A stretch of 64,000 nucleotides of DNA from Rhodanobacter sp. Soil772 (GTDB lineage Bacteria > Pseudomonadota > Gammaproteobacteria > Xanthomonadales > Rhodanobacteraceae), in assembly GCF_001428385.1 (NCBI RefSeq), contig NZ_LMSK01000001.1, positions 63,355 through 127,354 on the forward strand, given 5' to 3'. Every line of letters begins with the position of its first letter. Within the stretch, counting starts at the first letter, position 1. The notes beneath the pieces are model-generated. The model saw nothing but the letters and a program-made list of their open reading frames with translations, was not told the DNA's origin and did not search any database. Positions 25,915 to 34,402 of this stretch are shown piece after piece. The position numbers and the translations under genes are program-made.

Positions 25915-26818
25915 GAACGAGCTGCCGCTGAATGCCTTGCGTGCCTTCGCCATGGTCTACGCCCACGGCGGCGTACGCGCCGCCGCGCGCGAGCTGGGCA
26001 TGGCGCACTCCTCGGTAAGCCGCCACCTGGGCGAGCTGGATCGCTGGCTGGGTGTGCCGCTGCTGCGCACGGCAGCCGGGCGCGGCGCGCTGGTTTTCAC
26101 GCCGCAGGGCGAGGCGCTGGGTCGCGCCACGCTGTCCGGCCTGCGCGAGATCGAACAGGCGGTGGCAGCGTTGCGCGAGACCCGCCCGGCGCATGCGGTG
26201 ACCCTGTCCGCCTCGCCATCGTTCGCGATCCGCTGGCTGCTGCCGCGACTGCCCGCACTGGAGAAGGCGCATCCGAAGATCGAGCTGTCGGTGCAGGTGG
26301 AACAGCGCCTGGATGCGCTGGACGACGGCCGCATCGACCTGGCGATCCGCATGGGCAAGGGGCCGTGGCCGGAACTGCACGCCGAACCGCTGATGGACGA
26401 CGCGCTGTATCCGGTGATGAGTCCGGCGCTGTGGCAGGCATCCGGACGTCCATCCAAACCGGCCCAGTTGGCCGGCCTGCGCCTGCTGCACGACCGCGAT
26501 CCGCAGGCGGCGTGGGAGTTGTGGCGGCAGGCGCACGGGCCGGCGAAACTTTCGCTGCAGGGCGGCGCGCGCTACACCTCGTCCGACCTGGTGCTGCGCG
26601 CGGCGATGCAGGGCCAGGGCGTGGCGCTGGCGCGGCACCGGCTGGCGGCGGACGACGTGGCGAACGGCAGTCTGCTGCGCCCGTTCGGTGAACTCGCCGT
26701 GGCGCTGGGGCCGTCGTACTGGATCGTGCGGCCGCCCGCAAAACCGCGTGCGGCGGTGGCCGCGGTGATCGACTGGCTGCGCTGGCAGGCGGCGGGTACC
26801 GGCCAGCCAGCCATGTGA
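25913..26818 (+). CDS. LysR family transcriptional regulator (GcvA-like)
   Basis: A 301-aa LysR regulator with an N-terminal winged HTH (LNALRAFAMVYAHGGVRAAA, then ELGMAHSSVSRHLGELDRWL) and a C-terminal effector domain. The set of phrases RHLGELDRWLGVPLL, PRLPALEKAHPKIEL and the DGRIDLAIRMGKGPWPEL pattern puts it in the GcvA group. The start at 25913 has no ribosome site, and an inverted repeat covers it. It faces the LysE exporter and FMN reductase genes, its probable targets. It is convergent with trxC, which ends immediately after its stop. Confidence 0.9.
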   Translation: MNELPLNALRAFAMVYAHGGVRAAARELGMAHSSVSRHLGELDRWLGVPLLRTAAGRGALVFTPQGEALGRATLSGLREIEQAVAALRETRPAHAVTLSASPSFAIRWLLPRLPALEKAHPKIELSVQVEQRLDALDDGRIDLAIRMGKGPWPELHAEPLMDDALYPVMSPALWQASGRPSKPAQLAGLRLLHDRDPQAAWELWRQAHGPAKLSLQGGARYTSSDLVLRAAMQGQGVALARHRLAADDVANGSLLRPFGELAVALGPSYWIVRPPAKPRAAVAAVIDWLRWQAAGTGQPAM

Positions 26819-27262
26819 TCAGCCGCGCGCCAGCGCGCCCTCGACGAACTGCTGCAGCTGCGCCGCGTTCAGCGCGCCGGACTGCCGCGCGATCTCGCGG
26901 CCCTGCTTGAACAGGATCAGGGTGGGGATGCTGCGGATGTTGAAACGCCCGGCCAGTTGCGGCTGCGCCTCGGTATCCAGCTTGGCCAGCCGCAGGCGCG
27001 GTTCGAACTTGCCGGCGGCCTGCACGAACACCGGCGCGAAGCCGACGCACGGCCCGCACCATGGCGCCCAGAAATCCACCAGCACCGGCAGGTCGCCGCG
27101 GCCGGCGATCGCGTCGAAGTTCGCCGCGGTGAGTTCTACCGGGTGTCCCTCGAACAGCGCCTGCTTGCAGCGGCCGCAGTTCGGATGCTCGCCCACCCGT
27201 TCGGCCGGCACGCGATTGAGCGCGCCGCAATGCGGACAGGGGATGGCCCGTGGTGTACTCAT
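26819..27262 (-). CDS. trxC: Thioredoxin 2
   Basis: A 147-aa thioredoxin with the extra N-terminal zinc finger of the TrxC type: CPHCG (Cys9, Cys12) and CGRC (Cys29, Cys32). The active site is FWAPWCGPC (Cys69, Cys72) and the cis-proline loop IRSIPTLILFKQG follows. TrxC reduces disulfides and is induced by oxidative stress in related bacteria. The start at 27262 (MSTPRAIPC) is set by the zinc finger; an in-frame extension upstream lacks homology. It is convergent with the LysR gene and divergent from a small membrane protein gene. Confidence 0.95.
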   Translation of the reverse strand: MSTPRAIPCPHCGALNRVPAERVGEHPNCGRCKQALFEGHPVELTAANFDAIAGRGDLPVLVDFWAPWCGPCVGFAPVFVQAAGKFEPRLRLAKLDTEAQPQLAGRFNIRSIPTLILFKQGREIARQSGALNAAQLQQFVEGALARG

Positions 27263-27350
27263 GGCAGACTCACTCCGATGACAGGTCAGGCGCCGGGCGC
27301 CAACGCCGACAAGATGGCGACGACCACCGTCGAATCCAAGCGGAGCCGAT

Positions 27351-27809
27351 ATGCCGCAACGTCCCGATGCCTCCGCTTCACGCTGGCCGCAGCGAAGCCT
27401 GCTCGCGCTGGGCATGCTGTGGACCTTGCCGAACAGCCTGCTCGGCCTGTTGCTGGGAGTGGTCGGCCTGGCTTTCGGCGCACGTATGCGCTGGCAGCCG
27501 CGCGAACTGGCGCTGGTGGTGCGCCGCTGGCCGTGGGGCCGCGGTGGCGCGCTGACCCTGGGCAATGTGATCGTGCATACCGGCGAGCGGCTGGATACGT
27601 TATGCCTCACCTACGCGCATCGCGCCGGCCGCGGCATCGAGCCACCGGTGTCGCTGGCCGACCACGAGCGCGCGCACGTCTACCAGTACATGCTGCTGGG
27701 GCCGCTGTTCCTGCCGCTGTACCTGTTGTGCGGCGGGGTCAGCGCGCGCAACCCGTTCGAGCGCGCGGCCGACCGCTATGCGCGCTCGGGGCGCGGCTGG
27801 TGGCCGTGA
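27351..27809 (+). CDS. Membrane protein with an HExxH motif, family not recognised
   Basis: A 152-aa protein with two hydrophobic segments near the N-terminus (about residues 16-42) and one near residues 113-127. Between them is ADHERAHVYQYMLLGP, which contains HExxH (His-Glu-Arg-Ala-His, about residues 104-108), the zinc site of many metalloproteases, directly followed by the last helix. A CGGAG ribosome site precedes the start. Whether it is a working protease is unknown: there is no obvious third ligand of the usual kind. It is convergent with the SH3-domain gene. Confidence 0.6.
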   Translation: MPQRPDASASRWPQRSLLALGMLWTLPNSLLGLLLGVVGLAFGARMRWQPRELALVVRRWPWGRGGALTLGNVIVHTGERLDTLCLTYAHRAGRGIEPPVSLADHERAHVYQYMLLGPLFLPLYLLCGGVSARNPFERAADRYARSGRGWWP

Positions 27810-27833
27810 TGGCGCACGGCGCCACCACCGCGA

Positions 27834-28661
27834 TCAATGGCCATCGCGGTCCTCGTGATCGTTCTTCTTCTTGTCGGCGGATTTCGGCTTGGCGCGGTCG
27901 GACCGGGCCGGCTGACCATGCGCGGCGTTCGACGGGCGATTGCCTTGCTGGCTGGCCCGGTTGTCGCCGTGCGCTTCCGGTCGGTTTTGCCGGGCCGGAC
28001 GTGCCGTGTTGTCCTGTTGCGACGACACGGGCGAGCGCTGGCTCGTGACGGGAGGCCTCTGGTTGTCGTCGTATCGCCGTGGCTGCTGGTCCTGTTGCGG
28101 GCGCGTGTCGCGCTGTGTGCTGCCCGGGCGCGGCTGCGGCCATGCCGGTGGCCGCGACCGGTCATTGCCCGGCGACCGATAGTCGTTCGACGTGCGTGCC
28201 GACGGCCGGTACGGGTAGCGCATCGGCGGTGGCGACGGCCGATGCACGATCGGGCGGCGGTACCAGCGCTCGCGCTCGCGGTAGAACGGCCGTCCGCGGT
28301 AGTAGCTGTCCCAGTAGTTGCCGATCACGAAGGTGATGATCGGGACACCGATCTGCGCGCCATAGGCGGGCAGCAGCACCGGCCGGTCCTGGTATTCGTA
28401 CTCGACATAGTTGCCGGCGACCCAGCCGCGGTTGCCGTAGACGATCACGTCGCACCACTCCCAGCCCTCGGTGCATCCCAGCACGTCGACGTAGGTGCCG
28501 GCCAGGATCAGCGCGATCCGTGGATAACCCGGGTCGGGGCCGGCACGCAGGTTGACGTTGCCGGTGACGTAGCCCTCGGCTGCCTGCGCCAGCGCGGGGA
28601 GGGCGAGTGACGCTGCAGTCAACGACAGCGTGGCAAGGGCGAATCGGGTCAGGCGTTTCAT
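27834..28661 (-). CDS. Secreted SH3-domain protein with a disordered basic tail
   Basis: A 275-aa exported protein. A signal peptide (cleaved near AQAA, residue 28) precedes a bacterial SH3 domain (YVTGNVNLRAGPDPGYPRIA through VYGNRGWVAGNYVEY), a type that often binds cell-wall peptides. From about residue 140 the sequence is low-complexity, rich in Arg, Pro, Gln, Asp and Ser, and probably disordered. The SH3 domain points to an envelope role; no catalytic domain is present. It is convergent with the HExxH gene and upstream of none on the same strand. Confidence 0.75.
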   Translation of the reverse strand: MKRLTRFALATLSLTAASLALPALAQAAEGYVTGNVNLRAGPDPGYPRIALILAGTYVDVLGCTEGWEWCDVIVYGNRGWVAGNYVEYEYQDRPVLLPAYGAQIGVPIITFVIGNYWDSYYRGRPFYRERERWYRRPIVHRPSPPPMRYPYRPSARTSNDYRSPGNDRSRPPAWPQPRPGSTQRDTRPQQDQQPRRYDDNQRPPVTSQRSPVSSQQDNTARPARQNRPEAHGDNRASQQGNRPSNAAHGQPARSDRAKPKSADKKKNDHEDRDGH

Positions 28662-28761
28662 GCAGGCGAACTCCAGCGATCGTCGAATGACCGTCGCCTG
28701 CGGTTATGCACGCGGGAATGTGAGGACGCCGTTGTTGAAGCGTTGTGTAGTCAGGTCCGAC

Positions 28762-29364
28762 TCAGGCTGTCGCACGCGGCACGAAGCGCAGCGCCACCGA
28801 GTTCATGCAATAGCGCAACCCGGTCGGTCGCGGGCCGTCGTCGAAGACGTGGCCGAGGTGGCTGTCGCAGCCGGCGCAGCTGATCGCGGTGCGCTGCATG
28901 CCGAACAGATGATCGCTGCGCTCGATCACGTTGCGGGCAGCGATCGGTTGCCAGAAGCTGGGCCAGCCGGTACCGGAGTCGAACTCGGTGGCCGCGTCGT
29001 ATAGCGCGGTGGCGCAGGCCACGCAACGGAAGAGGCCGGGCACGGCGGGGCGCTCGTGCTCGCCGCTGAACGCGCGCTCGGTGCCCTCGCGGCGCATGAT
29101 GTCGTACGCCGCCGGCGGCAGCCGCTGCCGCCATTGCGCATCGCTCAGCACCAGCTTCGCCACCTTGCGCGCGCCGAGGTCATGGCCGGCGTCGTCGAAG
29201 ATTTCCAGCAACACCTCGCCCGGCGTGCCGACCGGCGCGTTCGCCGCGGCGTACAGCCGCGGCAGCAGCAGGCCGCCGCCAACGGCCAGCAATGCACCGC
29301 CGCCAAGCGCGGCGCGCAGGAAGCGGCGGCGGTCCATCGCGAGGGTTTCATCGATGCGGGACAT
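28762..29364 (-). CDS. msrB: Tat-exported peptide-methionine (R)-S-oxide reductase
   Basis: A 200-aa MsrB with an apparent twin-arginine signal (RRRFLRAALGGGALLAVGG) ahead of the catalytic domain, implying repair of methionine sulfoxide in the periplasm. The zinc site is formed by Cys114/Cys117 (CVAC) and Cys163/Cys166 (CAGC), and the catalytic Cys186 lies in RYCMNSVALRF; the conserved FDSGTGWPSFWQP and DSHLGHVFDDGP blocks are intact. A GGAGG site precedes the start. It lies 33 bases downstream of dipZ, a membrane thiol-reductant protein that could supply its electrons. Confidence 0.93.
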   Translation of the reverse strand: MSRIDETLAMDRRRFLRAALGGGALLAVGGGLLLPRLYAAANAPVGTPGEVLLEIFDDAGHDLGARKVAKLVLSDAQWRQRLPPAAYDIMRREGTERAFSGEHERPAVPGLFRCVACATALYDAATEFDSGTGWPSFWQPIAARNVIERSDHLFGMQRTAISCAGCDSHLGHVFDDGPRPTGLRYCMNSVALRFVPRATA

Positions 29365-29397
29365 GACAGCCTCCGTGGAGATGCATGCAGCGGTCAA

Positions 29398-31128
29398 TCA
29401 GCCGAACGTGAACGCGTATGCCTGCACGCCCGGATCCAGGAACTCGATCTCGAACAGTCGCTCGCCGCTGCCGTGGGCCTGGCGTACCAACTGGTACAGC
29501 CGCTGCGTGGTGACCGTGCCGCGGCCGTCTGCGTCGGTGTCCATGCCGTGGTCGGCGCCGGGCGGCTTGCCGTCGATGCTCACGCGATAGCGGATCGGCT
29601 TGCCGTCCGCCGCCGGGCCGAGCACCAGGTGCAGGTCGCGGCCACGGAAGCGGTAGACGATGGCGCCGCCGGCCTGCTCCAGTTGCGCGTTTTCGTCGCG
29701 CACGGTCCAGCGGCCGTCGAGCGACCACTGGTCCGCGGCGAGCGAGGCAGGTGCGTGATAGTCGTGGGCGTCGTCGCGCGCCACCCGGCCGCCGACGAAG
29801 TTCATCGCGCGGGCGTAGCCGACGTAGGTTTCCGGCGAACGGGTGGGGTCGTTCGACGCGGCCGCCTCGATGCCGTTGTGGTCGTCGCTGACGTAGCCGC
29901 CGGGCAGGTTCTTCTGGCCGGCGTCGGCCAGCAGCTGGCGGATCACGTCCTCGCTTTCCCGGTACTCGCCTTCGCCGAAGTGGTGATGGCGGATCTGTCC
30001 CTGCGCGTCGATGAAGTAGTGCGCCGGCCAGTACTCGTTGTTGAAGCCTTTCCAGATCGCGTAGTCGTTGTCCAGCGCGACGGGATAGTCGACGCCCAGG
30101 TCCTTGATCGCCTTGGCCACGTTGGCCGGATCCTTCTCGAACGCGAACTCCGGCGCATGCACGCCGATCACCACCAGGCCGTGGTCCTTGTATTTGTCGG
30201 CCCAGCCGCGCACGTACGGCAGCGCGCGGATGCAGTTGATGCAGGAGTACGTCCAGAAATCGACCAGCACCACCTTGCCGCGCAGCGACTCGGTGGTCAG
30301 CGGCGGGCTGTTCAACCACTGCGTGGCGCCGGCCAGCGACGGGAGCGTGCCTTCCACCGGCAGCGGTTCGCCAGCCTTCAACACCGGCTGCGGCGCCGGT
30401 GCCGGGCGCACGGCGTTGATCAGCTTCTGCTCGATGCCGCCGGTGCTGGCCAGCGAAACGCGGGTGAGCAGGCCGGTATCCAGGCCCAGCGCGATCGCGG
30501 CGACGCCGCACAGCACCAGTGCGCCGAGCGCGCGGCGTACCCATTCGCCGGCGCCGAGTGAGCGCTTCATCAGCGCGAACACCTTGCCGCCGATCAGCAG
30601 CGCCAGGCCCAGCGAGGTGGCTGCACCGGCGGCGTAGGTGAGCAACAGCAAGGTGGTCTGCACGCTGGCCCCGTTCAGCGCCGCGCCGGTCAGCAGCAGA
30701 CCCAGGATCGGCCCGGCGCAGGGCGCCCACAGCAGGCCGGTGGCGACGCCGAGGCCGGCCGCGCCCCAGACCGAATCGCCGTCGCCGGCCGACCGCTGCG
30801 ACAGCCGGTTGCCCAGCGCCACGAATGGGCGCGTGATCCATTCGGCAAGCCGGGTCGACAGCAGGGTCAGGCCGAGGAAGGCCAGCACCAGCATCGCCAC
30901 GTAGCGGCCGTACTGGTTCGCGTGCACCGCCCAGCCGCCGCCGAGCGCGGCCAGCGTGGCGACCACGGCGAAGGTGATCGCCATGCCCAGCAGCATCGGG
31001 AAACCGTTGCGCATGAACGGCCGGTCGGAGCGGGCGAACACGAACGGCAGTACCGGCAGGATGCACGGGCTGAGGATGGTCAGTACGCCGCCGAGGTAGG
31101 CGAGGATCAACACGAGCATGGGGAGCAT
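29398..31128 (-). CDS. DipZ-like cytochrome c biogenesis/thiol-disulfide transporter
   Basis: A 576-aa three-part protein: a CcdA/DsbD-type membrane domain (to about residue 230) with the electron-relay cysteines Cys22 (SPCILP) and Cys137 (APCAGP); a periplasmic thioredoxin-like domain with Cys296-Ile-Asn-Cys299; and a C-terminal beta-rich domain that ends with GVQAYAFTFG. This is the architecture of DipZ. It moves reductant across the membrane to periplasmic partners, here plausibly the adjacent MsrB. It is divergent from an ECF sigma factor gene. Confidence 0.9.
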   Translation of the reverse strand: MLPMLVLILAYLGGVLTILSPCILPVLPFVFARSDRPFMRNGFPMLLGMAITFAVVATLAALGGGWAVHANQYGRYVAMLVLAFLGLTLLSTRLAEWITRPFVALGNRLSQRSAGDGDSVWGAAGLGVATGLLWAPCAGPILGLLLTGAALNGASVQTTLLLLTYAAGAATSLGLALLIGGKVFALMKRSLGAGEWVRRALGALVLCGVAAIALGLDTGLLTRVSLASTGGIEQKLINAVRPAPAPQPVLKAGEPLPVEGTLPSLAGATQWLNSPPLTTESLRGKVVLVDFWTYSCINCIRALPYVRGWADKYKDHGLVVIGVHAPEFAFEKDPANVAKAIKDLGVDYPVALDNDYAIWKGFNNEYWPAHYFIDAQGQIRHHHFGEGEYRESEDVIRQLLADAGQKNLPGGYVSDDHNGIEAAASNDPTRSPETYVGYARAMNFVGGRVARDDAHDYHAPASLAADQWSLDGRWTVRDENAQLEQAGGAIVYRFRGRDLHLVLGPAADGKPIRYRVSIDGKPPGADHGMDTDADGRGTVTTQRLYQLVRQAHGSGERLFEIEFLDPGVQAYAFTFG

Positions 31129-31246
31129 CCGTGGAAGGTTGTCTGGTTATTCGCCGTTGCCCTGGCGAGGGTTACGCGCCGGCACGAAGTAACGTTGGCG
31201 TCGGCCGCAGCGAATACCTGTCAGGCGTTCCGCCGCGGAGCGAAGC

Positions 31247-31912
31247 ATGTCGCAAGTCTTGACCGCCACCGGCTTCATGGGTCTAGATAGTGGACTTTCC
31301 CTGCGGGCGAGTCTCGACCAGACCATGCCAGCCGACGTCGCCACGGTGAACGACAGCGAATCGCCCGGCCAGCGCCGGGCGGCGTGGATGGCGGCTGCGC
31401 AGGCCGGCGACCGGCGTGCCTACGAAAAGCTGCTGGCCGATTCGGTGGCGCTGATCCGTGCCACCGCGCGGCGCCAGGGCGTGGCGCAGGATCACCTGGA
31501 CGACGTGGTGCAGGAGACCCTGATCACCGTGCACCGGGTGCGCCACACCTACGACCCGACTCGCTCGTACGATGCGTGGCTGACCGCGATCGCCAGCCGC
31601 CGCGCGATCGACGCCCTGCGCAGCCGCGGCCGTCGCGACAGCCGCGAACTGCACGATGATTTCGCGCTCGACAATCATCCGGACAGCAGCGATGCCAGCG
31701 CCGCCACCGAAAGCGAACAGCGCGCGCAACGCCTGCACGAGGCGATCGCCGAGTTGCCGCCAGGCCAGCGCGAAGCGGTGGAACAGCTGGGCCTGCGCGA
31801 GCGTTCGCTCGGCGAGGCGGCCAAGCTGACCGGGCGCAACGCCGGCGCGCTGAAAGTGAACCTGCATCGCGCGCTGAAGGCGCTGCGCGAACGTTTCCAT
31901 GGAGAACCCTGA
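31247..31912 (+). CDS. ECF-type RNA polymerase sigma factor
   Basis: A 221-aa extracytoplasmic-function sigma factor with region 2 (DHLDDVVQETLITVHRVRHTYDP, then WLTAIASRRAIDALRSRGRR) and region 4 (LPPGQREAVEQLGLRERSLGEAAKLTG). The start is uncertain: 31247 has a GGAG site, but 31325 (MPADVATVN) would give a more usual length. The next gene, a DUF1109/NrsF-type membrane protein, overlaps its end and is presumably its anti-sigma factor. It is divergent from dipZ-msrB, which may be part of its regulon. Confidence 0.88.
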   Translation: MSQVLTATGFMGLDSGLSLRASLDQTMPADVATVNDSESPGQRRAAWMAAAQAGDRRAYEKLLADSVALIRATARRQGVAQDHLDDVVQETLITVHRVRHTYDPTRSYDAWLTAIASRRAIDALRSRGRRDSRELHDDFALDNHPDSSDASAATESEQRAQRLHEAIAELPPGQREAVEQLGLRERSLGEAAKLTGRNAGALKVNLHRALKALRERFHGEP

Positions 31913-32570
31913 CGTGATGTCCGATCCGCCATCCCATGAGGCATTGATCGACCGCCTGGGCACCGGCCTGGTGCCGGTGCGGCGGCTGCTGCCGCCATGG
32001 CTGCGTACCGCCGGCTGGCTGCTGCTGGTGGTGGCGCTCGCGATCGGGTTGCTGATGCATTACGGCGCGGACCCGATGCTGCGGCGCTGGGCCGCCACGC
32101 CGGACCTGGCCTGGGCCGGCATCGGTGCGGCGATCACCGCGATCTGCGCGGCGTGGGCCGCGTTCGCGCTGGGCGTGCCGGGGCGCCGTGCGGCGTGGGC
32201 GTGGCTGCCGCTGCCCGGGGCCCTGTTGTGGATCGGTGCCAGCGGCCTCGGCTGCCTGCGCACGTGGATCGCGCCGGGCACCGAACTCGCCGGCGTGCAT
32301 CAGTCCGCCGACTGCCTGCTTTTCATCATCGGCTTCTCGGTGCCGCTGTCCGCGCTGCTGATCATGCTGCTGCGCCGCGCCTGCCCGCTGCGGCCGGTGC
32401 TCGCCGCGGTGCTGATCGGCCTGGCCAGCGCGGCGGCCTCGGCCAGCCTGCTGGAGATCTGCCATTCGTTCGACGCGGCTGCCACCGACCTGCTGACGCA
32501 TGCGCTGGCGGTGGCGGCGGTGGTGGCGGCCAATGCCGCGATGGGTGGTCGGCTGCTGTCGAGGACCTGA
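31899..32570 (+). CDS. NrsF/DUF1109 family membrane anti-sigma factor
   Basis: A membrane protein of about 220 aa with six hydrophobic helices. The N-terminus (HEALIDRLGTGLVPVRRLLPPW) and the even spacing of helices fit the NrsF (DUF1109) family, membrane anti-sigma factors paired with ECF sigmas. A cysteine pair occurs as GLGCLRTW and QSADCLLF, similar in position to the redox-sensing cysteines seen in NrsF. The start may be 31899, overlapping the sigma gene, or an in-frame ATG at 31917; a GGAG at 31901 suits the latter. Confidence 0.85.
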   Translation: MENPDVMSDPPSHEALIDRLGTGLVPVRRLLPPWLRTAGWLLLVVALAIGLLMHYGADPMLRRWAATPDLAWAGIGAAITAICAAWAAFALGVPGRRAAWAWLPLPGALLWIGASGLGCLRTWIAPGTELAGVHQSADCLLFIIGFSVPLSALLIMLLRRACPLRPVLAAVLIGLASAAASASLLEICHSFDAAATDLLTHALAVAAVVAANAAMGGRLLSRT

Positions 32571-32572
32571 GC

Positions 32573-33055
32573 TCAGTCGCGGAAGTTGTCGAACTGCAGC
32601 GGCAGCTCGACCTCGGACTTGCGCAGCAAGGCCATCGCCGCCTGCAGGTCGTCGCGCTTCTTGCCGCTGACGCGCAGCTTGTCGCCGTTGATCTGCGCCT
32701 CGACCTTGAGCTTGGCCGCCTTCAGCTCGGCCACCAGCTTTTTCGCGACCGGTTGCTCGATGCCCTGCTTCACGGTGATCTTCTGCCGCGAGCCGCCCAG
32801 GTTGGTTTCCGGGTCGCCCACGTCGAGCGCGCGGACGTCGATCTTCCGCGCGGTCAGCCGGCCGCGCAGGATGTCCAGCATCTGCTGCAGCTGGAATTCG
32901 CTGGGCGCGCTCTGGGTGATCACGCCATCGTCCAGCACGTACTGCGCGTCCACGCCCTTGAAGTCGAAGCGGGTGGTCAGCTCGCGGTTGGCCTGGTCGA
33001 TCGCATTGGTCAGTTCGTGCTTGTCGACTTCGGAGATCACGTCAAAGGAAGGCAT
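32573..33055 (-). CDS. yajQ: YajQ family nucleotide-binding protein
   Basis: A 160-aa protein of the YajQ (DUF520) family with two ferredoxin-like repeats. Distinctive phrases are MPSFDVISEVDKHELTNAID, DFKGVDAQYVLDD, KQGIEQPVAKKLVAELK and the C-terminus LPLQFDNFRD. A member from Xanthomonas (XC_3703) binds cyclic di-GMP and regulates virulence; other members bind nucleotides and RNA. Length and content agree with the family. It ends two bases after the stop of the convergent anti-sigma gene and is divergent from a flavoprotein gene. Confidence 0.94.
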   Translation of the reverse strand: MPSFDVISEVDKHELTNAIDQANRELTTRFDFKGVDAQYVLDDGVITQSAPSEFQLQQMLDILRGRLTARKIDVRALDVGDPETNLGGSRQKITVKQGIEQPVAKKLVAELKAAKLKVEAQINGDKLRVSGKKRDDLQAAMALLRKSEVELPLQFDNFRD

Positions 33056-33174
33056 GGCGGCGGCTCGCTGGGAACAGGCACAAAGTGTAAGCCATGCGGC
33101 TGGGTGATAATGCGCGACTTCCCTTTTCGCCGGGATGACGAACAGAAGCAAAGCGGCGTAGCCATGGTGAGTTT

Positions 33175-34353
33175 TTGAAAACCGACGTGTTGATCATCGG
33201 CGCCGGCGCCGCGGGCCTGATGTGCGCGATCGCCGCCGGCCAGCGCGGTCGCCGCGTGCTGGTGGTCGACCACGCCAACAAGGTCGGCAAGAAGATCCTG
33301 ATGTCCGGTGGCGGGCGCTGCAATTTCACCAACACGGGTGCGACGCCGGCGAACTACCTGTCGGCGAACCCGCATTTCGCCAAGTCCGCGCTGGCGCGCT
33401 ACACGCCGTGGGATTTCATCGCGCTGGTCGAGAAGCACCGCATCGCCTATCACGAGAAGGAACTGGGCCAGCTGTTCTGCGACGACTCGTCCAAGCAGAT
33501 CGTGCGCATGCTGCTGGATGAATGCGCCGCCGCCAGCGTCACAGTGGAAGCGAACTGCGGCGTGCAGCGCGTGCGCAAGACGCCGGAAGGTTTCAGCGTG
33601 CACACCGCGCGCGGCGAGGTGCATGCCGAATCGCTGGTGGTCGCCTCGGGCGGCCTGTCGATCCCCAGCATGGGCGCCAGCGGCTTCGGCTACGAACTGG
33701 CGCGCCAGCTCGGCCACGCCGTGCTGCCCACGCGCGCCGGGCTGGTGCCGCTGACCATGAGCGGCAAGCACCAGGAGCATTACCAGGATCTCGCCGGCGT
33801 GGCGCTGCCCGCGGTGGAGACGCGTGTCGGCAAGCAGGGTTTCCGTGCCGGCCTGCTGTTCACCCATCGCGGCATCAGCGGTCCGGCGATCCTGCAGATC
33901 TCCTCGTACTGGCAACCCGGCGACGACCTGCGCATCGATCTGCTGCCGGACCGGGACGCCGGCGCGCACCTGATCGAGCAGCGCGCGGCGCGGCCGCTGG
34001 CGGAACTGAAGACCGTGCTCGGCGACGCGCTGCCGAAACGCCTCGCGCAACGCCTGTGCGAGCCATGGTTTGAGAGCCGCCCGATGCGCCAGTACCGCGA
34101 TGCCGAACTGGAGCAGATCGGCACGCAGCTCAATGCGTGGCCGATCACCGCCAGCGGCACCGAAGGCTATCGCACCGCCGAAGTCACCCTGGGCGGCGTC
34201 GACACTGACGGTTTGTCCTCCAGCACGATGCAGTCGAAGCTGGTGCCGGGGTTGTACTTCATCGGCGAGGTGGTCGACGTCACCGGCTGGCTCGGCGGCT
34301 ACAACTTCCAGTGGGCGTGGGCGTCCGGGCAGGCGGCGGGGCAGGTGGTGTGA
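33175..34353 (+). CDS. BaiN/HI0933-like FAD-dependent oxidoreductase
   Basis: A 392-aa flavoprotein with an N-terminal FAD-binding motif (DVLIIGAGAAGLMCAIAAG), the family GKKILMSGGGRCNFTN stretch, and a C-terminal FAD motif (LYFIGEVVDVTGWLGGYN), typical of the HI0933/BaiN (YhiN) family, whose functions are mostly unknown. Translation must start at TTG 33175 (MKTDVLIIG), because no ATG or GTG lies in frame nearby before the Rossmann motif. A five-codon mini reading frame (33164-33178) overlaps the TTG and may couple initiation. It is divergent from yajQ. Confidence 0.87.
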   Translation: MKTDVLIIGAGAAGLMCAIAAGQRGRRVLVVDHANKVGKKILMSGGGRCNFTNTGATPANYLSANPHFAKSALARYTPWDFIALVEKHRIAYHEKELGQLFCDDSSKQIVRMLLDECAAASVTVEANCGVQRVRKTPEGFSVHTARGEVHAESLVVASGGLSIPSMGASGFGYELARQLGHAVLPTRAGLVPLTMSGKHQEHYQDLAGVALPAVETRVGKQGFRAGLLFTHRGISGPAILQISSYWQPGDDLRIDLLPDRDAGAHLIEQRAARPLAELKTVLGDALPKRLAQRLCEPWFESRPMRQYRDAELEQIGTQLNAWPITASGTEGYRTAEVTLGGVDTDGLSSSTMQSKLVPGLYFIGEVVDVTGWLGGYNFQWAWASGQAAGQVV

Positions 34354-34402
34354 GGACGGCGCCCGTCGGTGGGCCGTGCCTGTCTTGCCACGGCGACCAG
34401 CG

